This document shows, one piece after another, positions 7,439 to 14,836 of a stretch of DNA of 21,587 bases (positions are counted from its first letter, which is position 1; each line of letters starts with the position of its first letter). The stretch spans positions 1 through 21,587 of the forward strand of contig NZ_LSKQ01000047.1 in NCBI RefSeq assembly GCF_001557115.1, written 5' to 3'. The translations under genes were made by a program, and so were the position numbers. This stretch comes from Erythrobacter sp. CCH5-A1. GTDB taxonomy: Bacteria > Pseudomonadota > Alphaproteobacteria > Sphingomonadales > Sphingomonadaceae. Under the pieces are notes generated by a model, which was given only the letters and a program-made list of their open reading frames with translations, made no database searches and was not told the origin of the DNA.

Positions 7439-8092
7439 CTAGCCGATCATGCCTTCAGGCTCGGGCAGCACCGCGCCGAGCACCAGCGCGCCATCGCCGA
7501 GCTTGTACTGGAGGCCGCCCTCCATCTCCTCGGCGAGCACCGCGATCATGTGCGCGGCGGCGGTGCGGGAGGTGATTTCGTTGGGGGCCAGCTCCCCCTG
7601 AAGCGCGCGGCCGATGGTCTCGTCGAAAGCGATGCGCTCGGCGCGCGCGCGGGCGACGATCTCGACCGCGCCGTCGCGCCGCTCGGCCCCGATGTCGAGC
7701 GTGCCGCCGCGCACCAGTGCATCCAGCGCAATCTGCGCGAGGTTCAAGAGCACCTTGACCGCGGGCTTGGGCAGGCTCGGCTCGGCAATCGCCCAGTTGA
7801 CCTCGACCTTCTTGGCATCGCCCGCCAGCGCGTCGATCACGGCCTTGGCCTCGTCGACCGGGATCGCCTCGCCGAAGCCCCCGGCGGCGCCGAAAGCGAG
7901 GCGGAAGAACTTCAGCTTGTCGGTGCTGATCTTGGCCGACTGCTCGAGCAGGTCGACCACCTGCGCGCGCATCTGCGGGTCCTTCTCCTCGGCGAGCAGC
8001 TCCAGCCCGTTGGCGAGCGCGCCGACCGGCGAGAGCATGTCGTGGCACAGGCGCGAGCACAGCATCGCGGCGAGATCGGTCTGGGAAATCAT
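7439..8092 (-). CDS. chpT: Histidine phosphotransferase ChpT
   Basis: In Caulobacter, ChpT carries phosphate from the hybrid kinase CckA to CtrA and to CpdR, which controls ClpXP-dependent proteolysis. The 217-residue protein opens with the diagnostic helix LCSRLCHDMLSPVGALANG, where His17 is the phosphorylated residue. A degenerate ATPase-like domain follows, ending in the typical GLQYKLGDGALVLGAVLP strands. AGGAAAG about 8 nt upstream supports the ATG at 8092. It lies 10 nt downstream of the M67 peptidase gene and 10 nt upstream of the amidase gene, all on the minus strand, so the three are probably one transcript. The ClpX and ClpP it regulates indirectly are also in this window. Confidence 0.92.
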   Translation of the reverse strand: MISQTDLAAMLCSRLCHDMLSPVGALANGLELLAEEKDPQMRAQVVDLLEQSAKISTDKLKFFRLAFGAAGGFGEAIPVDEAKAVIDALAGDAKKVEVNWAIAEPSLPKPAVKVLLNLAQIALDALVRGGTLDIGAERRDGAVEIVARARAERIAFDETIGRALQGELAPNEITSRTAAAHMIAVLAEEMEGGLQYKLGDGALVLGAVLPEPEGMIG

Positions 8093-8102
8093 GGGCGCTT
8101 TC

Positions 8103-8501
8103 CTAGCTGCCGATCATGGTAAAGGGAAGTGCGACAAACCCTAGTTTGCCGTCCTGCCAGAACCTTGTGTCGTCCCTTGCAAGGATCGCCCAGACCTTGC
8201 CATCTCCGCTGGCGCAGGCGCGGTCGGTGGCGGAGGGCTCGGCGGGCCCGTGCGGGTGCGAGTGGTAGTAGCCGATCAACTGCGGCCCGCCCCCGTCCCG
8301 CGCGGCGCGGTGGGCATCGATCAGCGCCTGCGGGTCGATTTCGAAATGGGTTTGCGGCGAGGGGTGGATGTTGGCGGCAGGGCGGGCTTGCGTGATGCGC
8401 TGGCCCTCCCCCAGCAGGATTCCGCAAGCCTCGCACGGGTGCGCCGCGGCGGCATGGGCGCGCATCTGGCTGAGGGCTTCGCTTGTCACTTCAATCCGCA
8501 T
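8103..8501 (-). CDS. M67-family JAMM/MPN metallopeptidase
   Basis: A compact 132-residue zinc peptidase of the JAB1/MPN+ family. The JAMM metal site is complete: Glu24 (HPCEACGILLGE) and the HxHx7SxxD motif His80, His82, Ser90, Asp93 (YYHSHPHG...SATD). Bacterial stand-alone members remove C-terminal peptides from ubiquitin-like sulphur carriers or have unknown substrates. No ThiS/MoaD-like carrier or sulphurtransferase gene is beside this one. The ATG at 8501 has a weak AAGG upstream. It is the first gene of the M67-chpT-amidase operon. Only 16 nt separate it from the divergent rluD-type start at 8518, so the promoters must reach into the coding regions. Confidence 0.85.
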   Translation of the reverse strand: MRIEVTSEALSQMRAHAAAAHPCEACGILLGEGQRITQARPAANIHPSPQTHFEIDPQALIDAHRAARDGGGPQLIGYYHSHPHGPAEPSATDRACASGDGKVWAILARDDTRFWQDGKLGFVALPFTMIGS

Positions 8502-8517
8502 CGCGCATGGCCTTAGC

Positions 8518-9471
8518 ATGTCCGAGACCGAAATCATCACCGGCACGATCCCCGCCGCCGCGCGCCTCGACAAGGCGCTGGCCGAGGCGACCGGGCTCAG
8601 CCGCGCGCGGGTGCAGGGGTTGATCGAGGAGGGCCGCGTCGATGTTGGCGGCAAGACGGCGACCTCCGCCTCGATGAAGGTCGCCGCCGATACCCCGTTC
8701 CGCATCATCCTTGCCGCCGCCATGCCCGCTGCCGCGCTCCCCGAGGATATCCCGCTCACCATCGCCTTCGAGGACCAGCATCTCGTCGTGGTCGACAAGC
8801 CTGCAGGGATGGTCGTCCACCCGGCGGTGGGCAATATCACCGGCACGCTGGTCAACGCGCTGCTGCACCATTGCCGCGGCCAGCTCAGCGGCATCAACGG
8901 GGTCGCGCGGCCCGGGATCGTCCACCGGATCGACAAGGATACTTCCGGGCTGCTGGTGATCGCCAAGTCCGATGCCGCGCATGAAGGGCTGGCCGCGCAG
9001 TTCGCCGCGCACTCTGTCCACCGCCGCTACATCGCGGTGTGCGCCGGGCACCCCTCCCCTACCGAGGGCACGGTCGACGCGCGCATCGGCCGGTCGGACG
9101 CGGACCGAAAGAAAATGACGGTGCTCCCCAACAATTCCTCGCGCGGGAAAACGGCGATCACCCATTACAAGGTCGTCCAGCGGCTCGATCACGCCGCACA
9201 GATCGAATGCCGGCTCGAAACCGGGCGCACGCACCAGGTGCGCGTTCACTGTGCGTCAATCGGCCATCCGCTACTGGGAGACCCTGCCTATGGCCGCACA
9301 CCCAAACAGCTTCGCCCCGTTCTCGAGCGACTCGGTTTCGCCCGTCAGGCGCTGCATGCGGCAGAACTGGGCTTCCAGCACCCGCTCACCGGCGAAATGG
9401 TCCTATTCCGGAGCAATCTGCCGCAAGACATGGCGGAACTGATCGACGAACTAAGCCGTTGTGATCGATGA
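8518..9471 (+). CDS. rluD: RluA/RluD-family 23S rRNA pseudouridine synthase
   Basis: Isomerises specific uridines of 23S rRNA to pseudouridine. The 317 residues comprise an N-terminal S4 RNA-binding domain (about 15-62, ARLDKALAEATGLSRARVQ) and a catalytic domain. The nucleophilic Asp139 lies in the family signature HRIDKDTSGLLVIAK, and the typical LETGRTHQVRVH motif follows. Asp139 is also the catalytic position in E. coli RluD, and the architecture fits RluD better than S4-less RluA, but the target positions are an inference. I chose ATG 8518, where homology to S4 begins shortly after. It has no visible Shine-Dalgarno sequence and only 16 nt separate it from the divergent gene, so translation may be nearly leaderless. 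Confidence 0.88.
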   Translation: MSETEIITGTIPAAARLDKALAEATGLSRARVQGLIEEGRVDVGGKTATSASMKVAADTPFRIILAAAMPAAALPEDIPLTIAFEDQHLVVVDKPAGMVVHPAVGNITGTLVNALLHHCRGQLSGINGVARPGIVHRIDKDTSGLLVIAKSDAAHEGLAAQFAAHSVHRRYIAVCAGHPSPTEGTVDARIGRSDADRKKMTVLPNNSSRGKTAITHYKVVQRLDHAAQIECRLETGRTHQVRVHCASIGHPLLGDPAYGRTPKQLRPVLERLGFARQALHAAELGFQHPLTGEMVLFRSNLPQDMAELIDELSRCDR

Positions 9472-9585
9472 AACGCGCATACATCTGACCGAAATTCGCG
9501 TATGAACGTAACCCGTGGCCCAGCGCGACGGATGCCCATCAGGGGTCCCCGCCAAGCGGTCGACACCAGAAAGGTTAGGTAACCA

Positions 9586-10491
9586 GTGACCAAGTCAAAA
9601 GCCGCGTCGATGCCGGCGCTGAGCGGTGAGCAGAGCCTCAACCGCTATCTCGCCGAAATCCGCAAGTTTCCGGTCCTCACGGCCGAGCAGGAATACATGC
9701 TCGCCAAGCGCTATCAGGAGCACGAGGACCCCGAAGCCGCCGCCCAGCTCGTCTCCAGCCACCTGCGGCTCGTCGCGAAGATCGCGATGGGTTACCGCGG
9801 CTATGGCCTGCCCGTCGCCGACCTGATCTCGGAAGGCAATGTCGGCCTGATGCAGGGCGTCAAGAAGTTCGAACCCGATCGCGGCTTCCGCCTCGCGACT
9901 TACGCGATGTGGTGGATCAAGGCCTCGATCCAGGAATATATCCTGCGTTCGTGGAGCCTCGTGAAGATGGGCACCACCGCGGCGCAGAAGAAGCTGTTCT
10001 TCAACCTGCGCCGGATGAAGAAGAACCTCGACGCCTACGAGGACAGCGACCTGCGCCCCGACGATCTCACCAAGATCGCGACCGACCTCGGCGTGCCCGA
10101 GGCCGAAGTGGTCAACATGAACCGCCGGATGATGATGGGCGGGGATGCCTCGCTCAACGTCTCCCTGCGCGGGGCCGAGGAAGGCTCGGGCGAATGGCAG
10201 GACTGGCTGGCGGATGATCGCCCGCTGCAGGACGAAACCGTCGCCGAGAGCCAGGAAGCGCAGATGCGCATGGAGATGCTGTCCGAAGCGATGGGCAGCC
10301 TGAACGAGCGCGAGCGCCACATCCTCACCGAACGCCGCCTGACCGAGAAGCCCCAGACGCTCGAAGAGCTGTCGCAGGCCTACGACGTCAGCCGCGAACG
10401 CATCCGCCAGATCGAGGTGCGCGCCTTCGAGAAGCTCCAAAAGGCGATGCAGCGGATCGCGGGCGAGCGGCTGCTGCCCGGGATGGCGTAA
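9586..10491 (+). CDS. rpoH: RNA polymerase sigma-32 factor RpoH
   Basis: Heat-shock sigma factor directing transcription of chaperones and proteases. The 301 residues show sigma regions 1.2-2.4 from about residue 15, with the core-binding and -10 recognition block DLISEGNVGLMQGVKKF and TYAMWWIKASIQEYI. The RpoH box QKKLFFNLR at 134-142 separates RpoH from other group 2/3 sigma factors. The C-terminal helix-turn-helix is EELSQAYDVSRERIRQIE. Length and motifs are complete. The start is GTG at 9586 with AAAGGTTAGG upstream. The 114-nt upstream gap holds its promoter, which I could not identify with confidence. A strong terminator follows. A candidate target promoter lies upstream of clpP in this window. 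Alphaproteobacteria often carry more than one rpoH; which paralogue this is cannot be told. Confidence 0.95.
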   Translation: MTKSKAASMPALSGEQSLNRYLAEIRKFPVLTAEQEYMLAKRYQEHEDPEAAAQLVSSHLRLVAKIAMGYRGYGLPVADLISEGNVGLMQGVKKFEPDRGFRLATYAMWWIKASIQEYILRSWSLVKMGTTAAQKKLFFNLRRMKKNLDAYEDSDLRPDDLTKIATDLGVPEAEVVNMNRRMMMGGDASLNVSLRGAEEGSGEWQDWLADDRPLQDETVAESQEAQMRMEMLSEAMGSLNERERHILTERRLTEKPQTLEELSQAYDVSRERIRQIEVRAFEKLQKAMQRIAGERLLPGMA

Positions 10492-10511
10492 AGTCTAAAC
10501 CATCAACACTG

Positions 10512-10548
10512 AAAGGCCCCCACGCCACTGCGGTGCGGGGGCCTTTTT
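10512..10548 (+). terminator. Intrinsic terminator of rpoH
   Basis: AAAGGCCCCC (10512-10521) pairs perfectly with GGGGGCCTTT (10537-10546) around a 15-nt loop, and the run TTTTT (10544-10548) follows. It lies 21 nt after the rpoH stop. The convergent gene ends at 10558, just beyond it; the A-run on the other side is short, so termination in that direction would be weaker. Confidence 0.92.
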
Positions 10549-10557
10549 AGTGGGACT

Positions 10558-11073
10558 TCAGCGACAATCCGGTTCGAAGTCATAGCTGAGAAAGTAGGTG
10601 TCCTCCCAAATCACTCGCTTGTCCTGCCTCACTGTTGCGCGCACACCTTCGTAAGTGAAGCACACGCCATAGGTGTACCCACCCTCCGGAGGCGTCAGGA
10701 CAGCGACCGCATATTCGAACGGGCGCGCGCGACTCAGCCGGTAGAACCGATGCGCGTCGCTGCGGTTCATGATGGCGTTCTCGGTTTGGAGTGGTCTGCA
10801 TAGGCGCGCCGATTCGGGCGCATCAGGCTCGATTGGCGCGATCACGTAGGTTTCAATCGCCTCCGCGCCCGCCTTCGCTGGCGCAATCCAGACCCTGCGC
10901 GGCAACGTATCGAGCGGCGCCTTGAGGACGAGACACTCCCCCTCCACCCATCCGAACTGCGGCGCTCCGACTTCGGCAAGCGCCGCTTCGGACATGGTGG
11001 AGGACGCAAGCAGGAATGTGACGGCAGCAACCCGGGCCGGGCACTGCCACTTCGACATCTTCGTCGGGGGCAT
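10558..11073 (-). CDS. Small exported protein of unknown function
   Basis: I do not recognise this family. The 171-residue product starts with a basic stretch and a hydrophobic core (ARVAAVTFLLASS) ending in ALA around residue 33, a good Sec signal peptide. The mature part has four cysteines (in GECLVL, ARLCRP, YGVCFTY and the C-terminal EPDCR) that could form two disulphides, and mixed beta-strand-like segments. I chose ATG 11073 because GAAGGGG lies 8 nt upstream; an ATG at 11106 would put charged residues before the signal. It follows the secreted M20 hydrolase gene by 37 nt on the same strand, so co-transcription is likely, but no functional link can be shown. Confidence 0.65.
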   Translation of the reverse strand: MPPTKMSKWQCPARVAAVTFLLASSTMSEAALAEVGAPQFGWVEGECLVLKAPLDTLPRRVWIAPAKAGAEAIETYVIAPIEPDAPESARLCRPLQTENAIMNRSDAHRFYRLSRARPFEYAVAVLTPPEGGYTYGVCFTYEGVRATVRQDKRVIWEDTYFLSYDFEPDCR

Positions 11074-11110
11074 GGCATGCGCCCCTTCTTTCTCTACAGT
11101 GCCCATATGA

Positions 11111-12439
11111 CTACTTCTTCCCCGCCAGATCCATCACCGCCGCGACCATCGCCCGTGCGCCGACCGTGATGCTCTCCCTCGGCGCGATCTGGAACAGCGG
11201 GGAATGGTGCCCGGCAATCGGCGGTCCGCCCGCCTTGGCTGCCGCGATCCGCTCGGGCGTGGTGCCGCCGACCGCGAAGTAGTAGCCCGGCACACCCAGC
11301 CCCGGCGCGACGAAATAGGTGAAGTCCTCCGCACCCATGTTCTGCTGTTCGTAGGGCACCACCGCGCTCTCGCCCAGCGCGCGCTTCATGGTCGCGTTGA
11401 GGCGGCGGGCGAGCGCGGGGTCGTTGATCGTGGTGGGCGTGCCGGAGAAATGCTTGACCGTCACCGGCATGCTGTCGGGCAGCCCGTGCGCCTTGCCGAT
11501 ATTGACCGCGATCCGCTCTACCAGCGCGATCACCTTGGCCCGCGTCTCCTCGTCATTGGCGCGCACGGTGAGCTTGAGGTTCGCCTCGTCCGGGATGATG
11601 TTGTAGGTCGTGCCGGCGTGGATCGAGCCGACCGTCACCACCACCGGCTTCAAGGGCGAAATCTCCCGCGAATCGATGGATTGCAGCGCGGTCACGATCT
11701 GCGAGGCAATGTAGACCGGGTCCTTGCCGAGATGCGGCGAAGCACCGTGGGTGCCGATACCGGGCACCCGCACGTCGAGCGTGTCCGAGCTCGAATACTG
11801 GATGCCCTCGGCGGCCGAGACCGTGCCGGTCGGCAATTCGGCGGCGACATGGAAGGCGAGCGCATAGTCGGGCTTGCCAAAGCGCTGGTAGAGCCCGTCC
11901 TCCATCATCGCCTTGGCCCCGCGCACGCCTTCCTCGGCGGGCTGGACGACGAACATCAGCGTGCCGCTCCACTGCCCCTTGGTGGCCGCCAGCCTGCGCG
12001 CCGTGGCGATCATCGCGGTGATGTGGGTATCGTGCCCGCAGGCGTGCATGGTGGGATATTCCTTCCCGTCCTCGCCCACCTGCTTCGCTTTCGAGGCATA
12101 GGCGAGGCCGGTCTTCTCCTCGACCGGCAGCCCGTCCATGTCGGCGCGGATCAGGATCGTCGGCCCCTTGCCGTTCCTGAGGATGCCCACCACCCCGGTG
12201 CCGCCCACGCCGGTCGTGACCTCAAGGCCCGCCGCCTTCAGCTCGGCCGCCATCCTGGCCGCGGTGCGGTTTTCGCGGAAGCCCAGTTCGGGGTTCTGGT
12301 GGAAGTCGAGGAACAGCGGGGCGAGGTAGCTGTCATATTCGGCCTCGATCGCCTGCTTGGTGGCGACATCCTCGGCCCATGCGGGCGAGGCGGCGGCGGC
12401 CAGCGCGAGCGCGTTCGCGGCGAGGTGGAACAGGCGCAT
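11111..12439 (-). CDS. Secreted M20-family amidohydrolase (peptidase M20D-like)
   Basis: A 442-residue periplasmic metallohydrolase related to hippurate hydrolase and N-acyl amino acid or peptide deacylases. The leader MRLFHLAANALALAAAASPAWA is a clear signal peptide. The M20D metal site is visible: His in LDFHQNPELGF, Cys134 and His136 (HACGHDTH), the Glu pair 169-170 (QPAEEG), His in LAFHVAAELP, and a C-terminal AGHHSP. A lid/dimerisation domain lies in between (about 215-325, THGASPHLG). The ATG at 12439 has GGGGAGAA about 7 nt upstream. Substrates cannot be decided; amino acid conjugates or small peptides are most likely. A 9-bp dyad lies in its leader region. The small exported protein gene follows in the same direction. 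Confidence 0.88.
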   Translation of the reverse strand: MRLFHLAANALALAAAASPAWAEDVATKQAIEAEYDSYLAPLFLDFHQNPELGFRENRTAARMAAELKAAGLEVTTGVGGTGVVGILRNGKGPTILIRADMDGLPVEEKTGLAYASKAKQVGEDGKEYPTMHACGHDTHITAMIATARRLAATKGQWSGTLMFVVQPAEEGVRGAKAMMEDGLYQRFGKPDYALAFHVAAELPTGTVSAAEGIQYSSSDTLDVRVPGIGTHGASPHLGKDPVYIASQIVTALQSIDSREISPLKPVVVTVGSIHAGTTYNIIPDEANLKLTVRANDEETRAKVIALVERIAVNIGKAHGLPDSMPVTVKHFSGTPTTINDPALARRLNATMKRALGESAVVPYEQQNMGAEDFTYFVAPGLGVPGYYFAVGGTTPERIAAAKAGGPPIAGHHSPLFQIAPRESITVGARAMVAAVMDLAGKK

Positions 12440-12470
12440 GGTGCATTCTCCCCAGTGATTTGACCGCAAA

Positions 12471-12498
12471 CTTGCCTGCCGTAGCCCGCGCAGGCAAG
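12471..12498. repeat. 9-10-9 perfect dyad between divergent amidohydrolase and mtgA genes
   Basis: CTTGCCTGC (12471-12479) and GCAGGCAAG (12490-12498) are exact inverted arms with a 10-nt spacer. The dyad sits 31-59 nt upstream of the amidohydrolase start and about 45 nt upstream of mtgA. It could be an operator or a leader hairpin of the amidohydrolase mRNA. No U-run makes it a terminator. Confidence 0.45.
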
Positions 12499-12543
12499 CG
12501 GCCATGCTTCCCTCGTCCCCCGCGCTGCGCTAGAGCCAAGGCC

Positions 12544-13215
12544 ATGGTCTCCCTCATCCTTCGCTACACCGCCAAGGCCATCGCCGCCTTCATCGTGCTG
12601 ACGCTGGTGCTGGTGGTGGCCTTCAAGTGGCTCCCCGTGCCCGTCACCGCGACCATGATCATGGATGGCAACGGCATCACCAAGGACTGGGAGAGCCTCG
12701 ACAATATCGACCGCAATCTGGTGAGCGCGGTGATCGCCTCGGAGGACCAGCGCTTCTGCCAGCATTCGGGCTTCGACACCGAGGCGATCGAGCAGGCGAT
12801 GCGCGAGAACATGGAGGGCGGGAAGATCCGCGGCGGCTCTTCGATCAGCCAGCAGACCGCCAAGAACGTCTTCCTGTGGCAGGGCGGCGGCTATTTCCGA
12901 AAGGCGCTGGAGGCGTGGTTCACCTTCTGGATCGAGCTTGTCTGGGGCAAGCGGCGGATCATGGAGGTCTACCTCAACGTCGCCGAGACCGGGATCGGCA
13001 CCTATGGCGCCGAGGCCGGATCGCAGCGCTATTTCGGCCACTCCGCCGCGCGCCTCAGCCGCGACGAGGCGAGCCGCATGGCCGCAGCCCTCCCCAGCCC
13101 CAAGAAGCGCGCGGTCAAGGGGCCCGGCGGGTGGCTCGCGCGTCATGGCAACCGGATCGAGCGGCGGATCGGGATCGTCCGGCGCGACGGGCTCGATGCC
13201 TGCGTCTACAACTAG
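12544..13215 (+). CDS. mtgA: Monofunctional biosynthetic peptidoglycan transglycosylase
   Basis: Polymerises lipid II into glycan strands on the periplasmic face of the inner membrane (GT51 family, no transpeptidase domain). The 223 residues contain one N-terminal membrane helix (about 10-30, AIAAFIVLTLVLVVAFKWL). The GT51 motifs follow: ASEDQRF with catalytic Glu67, RGGSSISQQTAKN (96-108) with the second Glu-bearing region, and KRRIMEVYLNVAETG. The length is normal for MtgA. The ATG at 12544 has only AAGG very close upstream, but it is the sensible start just before the helix. The gene diverges from the amidohydrolase. No obvious terminator separates it from the CDF gene 80 nt downstream. 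Confidence 0.93.
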   Translation: MVSLILRYTAKAIAAFIVLTLVLVVAFKWLPVPVTATMIMDGNGITKDWESLDNIDRNLVSAVIASEDQRFCQHSGFDTEAIEQAMRENMEGGKIRGGSSISQQTAKNVFLWQGGGYFRKALEAWFTFWIELVWGKRRIMEVYLNVAETGIGTYGAEAGSQRYFGHSAARLSRDEASRMAAALPSPKKRAVKGPGGWLARHGNRIERRIGIVRRDGLDACVYN

Positions 13216-13295
13216 GCGACGGTTTGTCCTGTAATTAGAAGGCGATCATCGTCGCGCGTGACGCGGGCCATGCTTGCGGCTACAAGCACCTGACG

Positions 13296-14249
13296 ATGGC
13301 TCACACGCACGCCCATAACCACCATGATCATGCCCACGGGCACGCGCATGGCCATGGTCATGGCGGCCATTCCCATGCCCCTGCCGACTTCGGCCGCGCC
13401 TTCCTGATCGGAATCGTGCTCAACACCGGCTTCGTGCTGCTCGAGGCCTCGGCCGGGCTGATCTACGGCTCGATGGCGCTGATCGCGGATGCGGGCCACA
13501 ATCTGTCCGATGTGCTCGCCCTCGCGCTCGCGTGGATTGCAAGCATCGCCGCCAGGCAGCCCGCCTCGGGGCGCTTCACCTATGGATACAAGAGCTCGAC
13601 CATCCTCGCCGCCCTCGCCAATGCGCTGCTGCTGGCGGTGGCGATCGGGGCGATCCTGTTCGAGACGCTGCACCGGATCATGAACCCCGTCGAGCCGCAG
13701 GGCCTCGCCATGGCGGCGGTGGCGGGCGTCGGCATCGCGATCAACGCCTTCACGGCCTTCCTGTTCATGAAGGGACAGGGCGATCTCAACATCCGTGGCG
13801 CCTATCTCCACATGGCGGCCGATGCGCTGGTGTCGCTCGGTGTGGTGGTGGCGGGGCTGGCGATTGTCCTCACCGGCTGGGCGTGGCTCGATCCGGCGGT
13901 GAGCATCGTGATCCTCGGCGTCATCGCCTGGGGCACCTGGGGCCTTGCGCGCGATTCCGTGGCGATGGGCCTGCTCGCCGCGCCTGCGGGGATCGAACTT
14001 GGCGCGGTCAGGCAGCATCTTGCCGGGTTCGAGGGCGTGGCCGCGGTCCACGATCTCCACGTCTGGCCCATGTCGACCACCGAGATCGCGCTGACCGCGC
14101 ATCTCGTCATGCCCGCCCGCCCCGCGACCGACAGTTTCCTGGGCGCGGTCGCCGCCAGCCTCGAGACGCGCTTCGGCGTTACCCACGCGACGATCCAGAT
14201 CGAGACCGGCGATGACCCTTGCGCGCACCCCTGCGGAGCCGATTGCTGA
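13296..14249 (+). CDS. His-rich cation diffusion facilitator (CDF) metal exporter
   Basis: An inner-membrane divalent cation/proton antiporter, most likely for Zn2+ (CzcD/ZitB-like), of 317 residues. The N-terminal 27 residues contain 13 histidines, a probable metal sensor or chelating tail. Six membrane helices follow, with both halves of the transport site present as HxxxD: His68-Asp72 (AGHNLSD) and His172-Asp176 (HMAADAL). The cytoplasmic C-terminal domain starts near residue 230 and has the typical VHDLHVWPMS motif. The last residues are Cys-rich (PCAHPCGADC). Its TGA stop overlaps the ATG of the ECF sigma factor by one base, which implies translational coupling. That ties metal export to the sigma/anti-sigma pair. 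The ribosome site is weak. Confidence 0.9.
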   Translation: MAHTHAHNHHDHAHGHAHGHGHGGHSHAPADFGRAFLIGIVLNTGFVLLEASAGLIYGSMALIADAGHNLSDVLALALAWIASIAARQPASGRFTYGYKSSTILAALANALLLAVAIGAILFETLHRIMNPVEPQGLAMAAVAGVGIAINAFTAFLFMKGQGDLNIRGAYLHMAADALVSLGVVVAGLAIVLTGWAWLDPAVSIVILGVIAWGTWGLARDSVAMGLLAAPAGIELGAVRQHLAGFEGVAAVHDLHVWPMSTTEIALTAHLVMPARPATDSFLGAVAASLETRFGVTHATIQIETGDDPCAHPCGADC

Positions 14250-14836
14250 TGGCCGCGCGCCCCCGCCATTCCTCGGACGAAGCGCGCGAGGCGCTGCGCG
14301 ATGCGATGGCGCGGCTCGCTGCCGGGGATCAGTCCGCGCTCGAGGAAATCTATCGTGCCACCCGGGTGAAGCTCTTCGGCATTTGCTTGCGTATCTTGGC
14401 AGATCGAAAGGAAGCCGAGGACGCCTTGCAGGACGTCTATGTCAATCTCTGGCAGCGGGCCGACCGCTATGACCCGTCCCGCGCGAGCCCCATCGCGTGG
14501 CTGGCGGCGTTCGCGCGCAACCGCGCGATCGACCGGCTGCGCACGGGCAAGGTGCGCGGCGGGGCGGTTCCGGTCGAAGAAGCCGCGCCGCTCCCCGATG
14601 AAAACCCGCTGGCCGACGCGCTTCTGATCGATGCCGAGCAGACCGCGCAGATCCACAAGTGCCTGGGCGCACTGGACGCGCGCACGCAGGGCCATATCCG
14701 CGCGGCCTTCTTCGAAGGCAAGACCTATGCCCAGCTCGCCGAGGGGGCCGATGTGCCGCTCGGCACGATGAAGAGCTGGATCCGCCGCGGCCTCCAGCGC
14801 CTGCGCGCCTGTCTCGAAGCGAGCGAGGCGGCATGA
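14249..14836 (+). CDS. ECF RNA polymerase sigma factor (SigK/ECF19-like)
   Basis: A 195-residue extracytoplasmic-function sigma factor with only regions 2 and 4. Region 2 runs from about residue 38 to 98 (LFGICLRILADRKEAEDALQ, then ASPIAWLAAFARNRAIDRLR). Region 4 spans about 138-190, with the helix-turn-helix TYAQLAEGADVPLGTMKSWI. The RASPIAWL/NRAIDRLR segment resembles Mycobacterium SigK. Its start codon overlaps the CDF stop (TGATG), and its own stop overlaps the anti-sigma start (ATGA), so all three are translationally coupled. An in-frame ATG at 14219 lies inside the CDF gene and has no homology support. The probable targets are the two fasciclin genes just downstream, which share an upstream motif. 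Naming it sigK would be premature. Confidence 0.9.
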   Translation: MAARPRHSSDEAREALRDAMARLAAGDQSALEEIYRATRVKLFGICLRILADRKEAEDALQDVYVNLWQRADRYDPSRASPIAWLAAFARNRAIDRLRTGKVRGGAVPVEEAAPLPDENPLADALLIDAEQTAQIHKCLGALDARTQGHIRAAFFEGKTYAQLAEGADVPLGTMKSWIRRGLQRLRACLEASEAA

